From: Candidatus Edwardsbacteria bacterium
GTDB lineage: Bacteria; Edwardsbacteria; AC1; EtOH8
Reading direction: 5' to 3'
Assembly (NCBI GenBank): GCA_031082425.1
Contig: JAVHLB010000002.1
Coordinates: 1-64,000 of the forward strand
DNA length: 64,000 bases
Part shown: positions 59,695-64,000 of the stretch, one piece after another
How the letters are laid out: every line of letters begins with the position of its first letter
Position numbering within the stretch: the stretch's first letter is position 1
Notes under the pieces: model-generated
The model's input: the letters and a program-made list of their open reading frames with translations, nothing else
Database searches by the model: none
What the model was told of the DNA's origin: nothing
Program-made: the position numbers and the translations under genes

Positions 59695-60243
59695 TCATTC
59701 GGGCCTGGCCTGCGACTCCTCCTTGAGGGTGATCAGCAGCAGCATTATCACCCCTATCAGCACAGCGCTGTCGGCGATATTGAAGGTATACCAGCGCTCC
59801 AGGTGATAGCCGCCGAACTTTACCAAGCCCCACTTGAACGGGGCCAGGCTGATGTCGGGAAACTCGCAGTCGATGAAATCCACCACCGCCCCCTGGCGGA
59901 AGCGGTCCAACAGATTGCCGGCCGCCCCGGCCAGGATCATCCCCAGGGACACCGCCGCCAGAACATTCCTTCCCTGCCAGCGATAATAGAAATATATTAT
60001 AGCCGCCAGGGCCACCAGGGAAAGCGGCAGCAACAGATACCGGGTCCAGGGGCCAAAGGAAAGGCCCATCAATCCGTTGGGATTGAGAATGTAACTGAAG
60101 CGCAGCAGGTCGCCCAGCACCTGCCGGCTCTCGCCCAGCGTCATGGAACCCTGCACCAGTATCTTGCTGGCCTGATCCAGAAAGAAGACCACAATGGCCA
60201 CGGCCATCAGGATCACCCGGTTATTGAGGCTGTTGTTGGTCAC
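59695..60243 (-). CDS. lspA: Lipoprotein signal peptidase
   Basis: 182 residues with four predicted membrane helices. Catalytic motifs are GAAGNLLDRFRQGAVVDFID and TFNIADSAVLIGV, whose aspartates form the dyad. It cleaves signal peptides of lipoproteins, which are numerous in this window (34346, 47037, 48209). The length is slightly above the usual 160 because of the N-terminus. It lies seven bases below the DksA-like gene. Confidence 0.95.
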   Translation of the reverse strand: MTNNSLNNRVILMAVAIVVFFLDQASKILVQGSMTLGESRQVLGDLLRFSYILNPNGLMGLSFGPWTRYLLLPLSLVALAAIIYFYYRWQGRNVLAAVSLGMILAGAAGNLLDRFRQGAVVDFIDCEFPDISLAPFKWGLVKFGGYHLERWYTFNIADSAVLIGVIMLLLITLKEESQARPE

Positions 60244-60250
60244 CGGCCGT

Positions 60251-60649
60251 CTAGTGAGGTTGGTTGTTCTTGTTCTTGGTCTCGTTCTCCTCGGCGATCC
60301 GGCATTTTATGCACAGCTTGGCGTGGGGCACCGCATCCAACCGGTCCCTCTCGATCTCCTTGCCGCACTTCTCGCAGGATCCGAACTTACCGTCCTTCAT
60401 CCGATACAGGGCCTGGTCTATCTCGTAGAGGTCCTTCCCTTTGGAGGAAACCAGGAAAACGCTCTTCTCCTTTTCCATGGTATCGGAGCCCTGATCAGCC
60501 ATGTGAAAGGAGTAGGAAGACAGATCGCCGGAGGCCTCTTTCTGGTTCACCATCAGTTCGCCGTTCTCGATGCTGCTCAGCTCCGACAGGCATAGTTTTC
60601 TCTCCGCGATCAGCTTCTGCTCGTAATGCTGCAGGTCTTTTTTGTTCAT
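60251..60649 (-). CDS. DksA/TraR-type zinc-finger protein
   Basis: 132 residues. A helical coiled-coil N-terminus (about 1-85; YEQKLIAERKLCLSEL) is followed by the C4 zinc finger CEKCGKEIERDRLDAVPHAKLCIKCR (about 97-122). DksA/TraR proteins modulate RNA polymerase, often with ppGpp. The DxxDA coil-tip of true DksA is not obvious; MADQGSDTMEKEKSVF occupies the tip region, so a DksA relative is the safer name. The order ileS-dksA-like-lspA is common in diderms. Confidence 0.88.
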   Translation of the reverse strand: MNKKDLQHYEQKLIAERKLCLSELSSIENGELMVNQKEASGDLSSYSFHMADQGSDTMEKEKSVFLVSSKGKDLYEIDQALYRMKDGKFGSCEKCGKEIERDRLDAVPHAKLCIKCRIAEENETKNKNNQPH

Positions 60650-60664
60650 ACCAATTCTTCCCCC

Positions 60665-63600
60665 TTAGGTTTGTGCGTGATTGATTGCTATTGTTATTTC
60701 TTTGCCGTTGATCTCAATTTTTTGCCCGGTCACAACGCCGACCTTCTGCAGGGTCACCGCCAGCGTCTCCGCTTTGATATAACGGTCATGTATTTTCATG
60801 GCCGCCTCCAGCTCGGCGTCGCCCGAGTAGGTTATCCTGATCCGGTCGGCCACCTCCAGTCCGGAATCCTTCCGCAGGTTCTGGATCTTGTGCACCAGCT
60901 CCCGGGCCAGGCCTTCGGCCAAAAGTTCCGGGGTCAGAACGGTCTCCAGTGCCACCAGGTCCTGGCCTTCATTCTTGACACTGAACCCCGGCTTTGATTC
61001 GGTGGTTATCTCCATATCCTCGATAAACACTTCCACCGGCATTGAAGCCTGTAAAGTGAATTTGCCATCCTGCATCAGTTGTTTGACCTGTTCACTGGTC
61101 ATTTTGGGCACAAGATCCTTGACGATGCCCGCCAGATTTTTATATCTAGGACCAAGCCTCGAGACCAGCCCTTTTGCCCTGTATTGGATCAGCTTTTCCG
61201 GATCCTCGATGGCTTCCACGGTTTTGACGTTCACTTCATCCTTGATCATATCCTGATATTTCTCAACGATCGTCCAATCTTTCTGTTTTTCGCCTTTGTA
61301 GAGCAAACGGGCCAGCGGCTGGCGGACCTTGAGTTTAGAGTCTTTGCGGGCGGCGTGCCCTAGAGATACGGCTTTGCGCACCAAAGACATCTCCTGAGAC
61401 AACTGCTGATCGATGAATTTTTCGTTTGCCTCCGGGTATTGCGCCAGATGAACGCTCTCCGGGGCGGCGGCATCGGCCGACCGCACCAGGTTCTGGTACA
61501 TCTCCTCGGCCCAGAACGGCATGATGGGCGCCATCAGTCTTATCATGGTCTCCAGGCAGGTGTACAGGGTCAGGTAGGCGGCCTCCTTGTCGGAGTCGGA
61601 TTCCGATTTCCAGAACCGGCGCCGGGACCGCCGCACATACCAGGTGGAGAGGTCCTCGGTGAAGGCCTCCAGTTTCTTGCAGGCCGAGGCCGCATCATAG
61701 TCATCCAGATTCTGGCGGATGTTCTTGACCAGCAGGTTCAGCTCGGAAAGGATCCAGTTGTCCAGCAGGGTCAGCTGGCATTTGTCCAGCCTTTTACCCT
61801 TAGGGACGAAGCCGTCCAGCTTGGCGTAGGTGATGTAGAAGGAATAGACGTTGTGCAGGGTCAGCAGCTTGCGCTTGAACTCGGTGGCCGTGTGGTAGCC
61901 GAAATTCAGGTTGACCACCGGGTTCTGGCAGCAGAACACCCAGCGCATCAGGTCGGCCCCGATCTTGCCGGCCGCCTCATCGAAGGGGATGGAGTTGCCG
62001 GCCGACTTGTGCATGTCTTCGCCCTTCTCATCCTTGACCTGGGCGTGGCCCAGCAGACATTGGAAGGGCGCCCTTCCCTCCAGCACGGTGCTCATGGTCA
62101 GGATGGCATAGAACCAGTTGCGGAACTGGCCCTGCAGGCTCTCGGTGATGAACTCGGCCGGGAACCACTGCTGCCAGTACTCCCGGTTGGCGGGATAGGC
62201 CTGGGAGGGGTCGTAACGGTATTTCCCGGACCTTTCCTTGCCGGGGGTGTAGCATTTCTCCGGCGGCATCACCGTGGAGAACATCACGATCCCGGCGTCC
62301 AGCCAGGGATTGCCCACATCGTGGATGCGCGCGGCGTCCTGGCCGCACTTGGAGCATTTCACCCTGACCTGGTCCACCCAGGGCCGGTGCGGGGTGTGGC
62401 CGTCGAATTTGTCCCAGCCGGAGACGGCCCGGATCTTCAGGTCCTGGTAACCGCCGGCTACTTCAAAATTGCCGCAGGCGCACTGGAAGATGGGCAGGGC
62501 CAGCCCCCAGTAGCGTTTTTTGGAGATGCACCAGTCTCCCATGTTCTTCAGCCAGTCCAGCTCCCGGTCCAGCCCGTAGTCCGGGATCCAGCGGGCCTGG
62601 CTGACCGAATCCATGATCCGGTAGCGCAGGCTTTTGTTTTTCTCCTCGGCGGTGACCTGGCCGTAGGGCTTGTCGTAGACCGGACCCATGCTGATGAACC
62701 ACTCGTCCACCAGCCGGAACACCAGTTCCGAGTGGCAGCGCCAGCATTCGGGATAGCGGTGGGTTATCTTCTGGGCGTAGTACAGCACCCCCCGTTTCTT
62801 CAGGTCCTCGACGATGGCCTCGGCCGCTTGGCTTACGTTCTGGCCGGTCAGCCAGTCGAAGCCTGGGAGGTAGACCCCGGCCTCGTCCAGCGGGGCCACT
62901 ACTTTCAGGTCCTCGATCTTGGAGAGGGCAAAGTCCTCCTTGCCGCAGCCCGGGGCGATGTGCACCATTCCGGTGCCGTCCTCTTCGGTCACTTCCTTCC
63001 AGGCCACGGTGCGGTGCTGGATGCCCTTCTGGGCCGGCAGGTGATCGAACGGCCCTTCATATTTAAGGCCCACCAGTTCCCGGCCGGGCAATTCGCCCAG
63101 GATCTGGTAATCGTTTTTCAGGACCTCCTTGCGGCCCTTGGCCAGGTAATAGACATTTCCCTCCTGGCGCACCTTGAGATAGGTGAAGTCGGGATGCACC
63201 GCCACCGCGGTGTTGGAGGTCAATGTCCAGGGGGTGGTGGTCCAGACCAGCAGATATTCCCTGTCGCGGCCCAGGATGGGCAGGCGGACGTAGACGCTCT
63301 TGTGGGTCATCTCCTGGTAGCCCTCGGTGGCGATCTCCATGTCCGAGAGGGCGATGCCGCAGCGGGTGCACCAGGGCATGACGTCGGTGCCCCGGTAGAT
63401 CCAGCCCTGGTCGTGGCATTTTTTCAGGAAATGCCAGATGGCGTAGTTGTTGTCCGGGGCCATGGTGAAATAGGAGTTGTCCCAGTCCATCCAGTAGCCC
63501 AGCCGCCGGGACTGCTCGGTCTGTACCTGGGAGAACTTGTCCACCCGCTCCTTGCATTTCTCCACGAATTTATCTATGCCGTAGGTTTCGATGTCCTTTT

Positions 63601-63916
63601 TGGACTTGAAGCCCAGCTCCTTCTCCACCTCCACCTCCACCCACAGACCCTGGCAGTCGAAGCCGTTCTGGTAGCGGGCGTCGTAGCCCTGCATGGCCTT
63701 GTAACGGTGGTACAGGTCCTTGTAGGTGCGGCCCCAGGCGTGATGCACCCCCATGGGATTATTGGCGGTGATCGGTCCGTCCACGAAACGGAATTTTTGA
63801 GCCGCCCCGCGGTTCCTGGCCGCCAGTTTTTCGAAGGTCTGGCTGTCTTCCCAGAACTTTTGTATCCGTTTTTCCAGTTCGGGAAAGTCCAGATTTTGAG
63901 GAACGCTTTGGTACAT
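60665..63916 (-). CDS. ileS: Isoleucine--tRNA ligase
   Basis: 1083 residues. The class I 'HIGH' element reads VHHAWGRT (about 57-64), and the 'KMSKS' element reads DMHKSAGN (about 634-641) rather than the usual KMSKS. The editing domain and tRNA-binding C-terminus are present, with zinc-like pairs CTRC and CSKC. The sequence follows a branch of bacterial IleS with NNPMGVHHAWG that I have seen in candidate phyla. It charges tRNA-Ile. An AAGG ribosome site precedes the ATG. It heads the ileS-dksA-like-lspA unit. Long open frames on the opposite strand are composition artefacts. Confidence 0.95.
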   Translation of the reverse strand: MYQSVPQNLDFPELEKRIQKFWEDSQTFEKLAARNRGAAQKFRFVDGPITANNPMGVHHAWGRTYKDLYHRYKAMQGYDARYQNGFDCQGLWVEVEVEKELGFKSKKDIETYGIDKFVEKCKERVDKFSQVQTEQSRRLGYWMDWDNSYFTMAPDNNYAIWHFLKKCHDQGWIYRGTDVMPWCTRCGIALSDMEIATEGYQEMTHKSVYVRLPILGRDREYLLVWTTTPWTLTSNTAVAVHPDFTYLKVRQEGNVYYLAKGRKEVLKNDYQILGELPGRELVGLKYEGPFDHLPAQKGIQHRTVAWKEVTEEDGTGMVHIAPGCGKEDFALSKIEDLKVVAPLDEAGVYLPGFDWLTGQNVSQAAEAIVEDLKKRGVLYYAQKITHRYPECWRCHSELVFRLVDEWFISMGPVYDKPYGQVTAEEKNKSLRYRIMDSVSQARWIPDYGLDRELDWLKNMGDWCISKKRYWGLALPIFQCACGNFEVAGGYQDLKIRAVSGWDKFDGHTPHRPWVDQVRVKCSKCGQDAARIHDVGNPWLDAGIVMFSTVMPPEKCYTPGKERSGKYRYDPSQAYPANREYWQQWFPAEFITESLQGQFRNWFYAILTMSTVLEGRAPFQCLLGHAQVKDEKGEDMHKSAGNSIPFDEAAGKIGADLMRWVFCCQNPVVNLNFGYHTATEFKRKLLTLHNVYSFYITYAKLDGFVPKGKRLDKCQLTLLDNWILSELNLLVKNIRQNLDDYDAASACKKLEAFTEDLSTWYVRRSRRRFWKSESDSDKEAAYLTLYTCLETMIRLMAPIMPFWAEEMYQNLVRSADAAAPESVHLAQYPEANEKFIDQQLSQEMSLVRKAVSLGHAARKDSKLKVRQPLARLLYKGEKQKDWTIVEKYQDMIKDEVNVKTVEAIEDPEKLIQYRAKGLVSRLGPRYKNLAGIVKDLVPKMTSEQVKQLMQDGKFTLQASMPVEVFIEDMEITTESKPGFSVKNEGQDLVALETVLTPELLAEGLARELVHKIQNLRKDSGLEVADRIRITYSGDAELEAAMKIHDRYIKAETLAVTLQKVGVVTGQKIEINGKEITIAINHAQT

Positions 63917-64000
63917 TGTCAGCCTTGTTGAGTGATACTGAGGGTTATATATGTGTCATCTGAATTTAGAATTCTTTGCTTAACGCCAACGCCGGGCGTT

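Noticed and set aside
61439..63931. Long open frame opposite ileS
   Set aside because: It is a GC-rich antisense shadow of ileS with no family pattern; similar frames lie opposite typA, lysS and the M18 gene.
1..64000. CRISPR array, rRNA, insertion sequence or replication origin
   Set aside because: No regular direct-repeat array, no rRNA core words, no transposase frame and no dnaA-box cluster seen anywhere in the window.
63982..64000. AACGCC...GGCGTT inverted repeat at the window end
   Set aside because: It is cut by the window edge, so its full length and role cannot be judged.

Overview
The window reads as a chromosomal segment of an uncultured, diderm, probably anaerobic bacterium. Outer-membrane biogenesis genes (lptD, an LpxH-type hydrolase, an OmpA-family protein, a LolC/E permease, lspA) indicate an LPS-type outer membrane. 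A 2-oxoacid:ferredoxin oxidoreductase, a ferredoxin:thioredoxin-reductase-like protein and rubredoxin domains indicate ferredoxin-based anaerobic metabolism. The LVIVD-repeat surface protein with a FlgD-like C-terminal module, PEGA/propeller lipoproteins and the general gene style suggest a candidate phylum near the FCB group (Edwardsbacteria/TA06/WOR-3-like). That placement is a guess from style; no rRNA is present. Coding sequence is GC-rich, except for two clearly AT-rich patches at 27-1460 and 4315-5997.

Layout: almost everything is on the minus strand. 27-1530 holds an AT-rich three-gene cassette (MqsR-like toxin candidate, zinc-ribbon/HTH MqsA-like protein, DUF6941-like protein) behind a strong promoter with an operator-like palindrome. 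1652-16697 holds polA, an AT-rich secreted propeller protein, a heterodimeric ABC exporter, rsgA, a probable orphan small RNA, a CDF transporter, typA, a HEAT-repeat protein and a lolC/E permease. 16783-24723 holds lysS, an NTF2-like protein, two left-handed-beta-helix sugar nucleotidyltransferases and an OmpA-family protein. 24804-34192 holds rluD, a remarkable MCP-like/OppA-like fusion, murI, a double-GNAT protein, a cell-wall amidase, a glycosyltransferase and a FemAB-like protein.

34346-47009 is a redox and signalling block: PEGA lipoprotein, FTR-rubredoxin fusion, glutaredoxin, two DOMON proteins, flavin reductase, two SpoIIAA-like proteins, the 2-oxoacid oxidoreductase (beta gene, then a surface LVIVD protein, then a fused gamma-alpha gene), an MBL hydrolase, a GAF/HD-GYP regulator and rubredoxin. 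47037-48889 encodes two lipoproteins. The only plus-strand block is 49032-51667 (lpxH, eno, ftsB, initiator tRNA, second CAU tRNA). 51938-63916 returns to the minus strand with ppiD/surA-like, an M18 aminopeptidase, tig, tRNA-Leu(UAG), lptD, lspA, dksA-like and ileS.

The strongest leads are the soluble MCP/solute-binding fusion (25787-29143), the three-gene AT-rich cassette with its own promoter/operator, the FTR-rubredoxin/glutaredoxin/DOMON/OFOR redox cluster, a promoter-to-terminator orphan RNA (about 11338-11517), a duplicated murI 5' end around a GNAT gene, and a 23-bp repeat of a tRNA 3' end. All family assignments are by eye from motifs; no database search was run.
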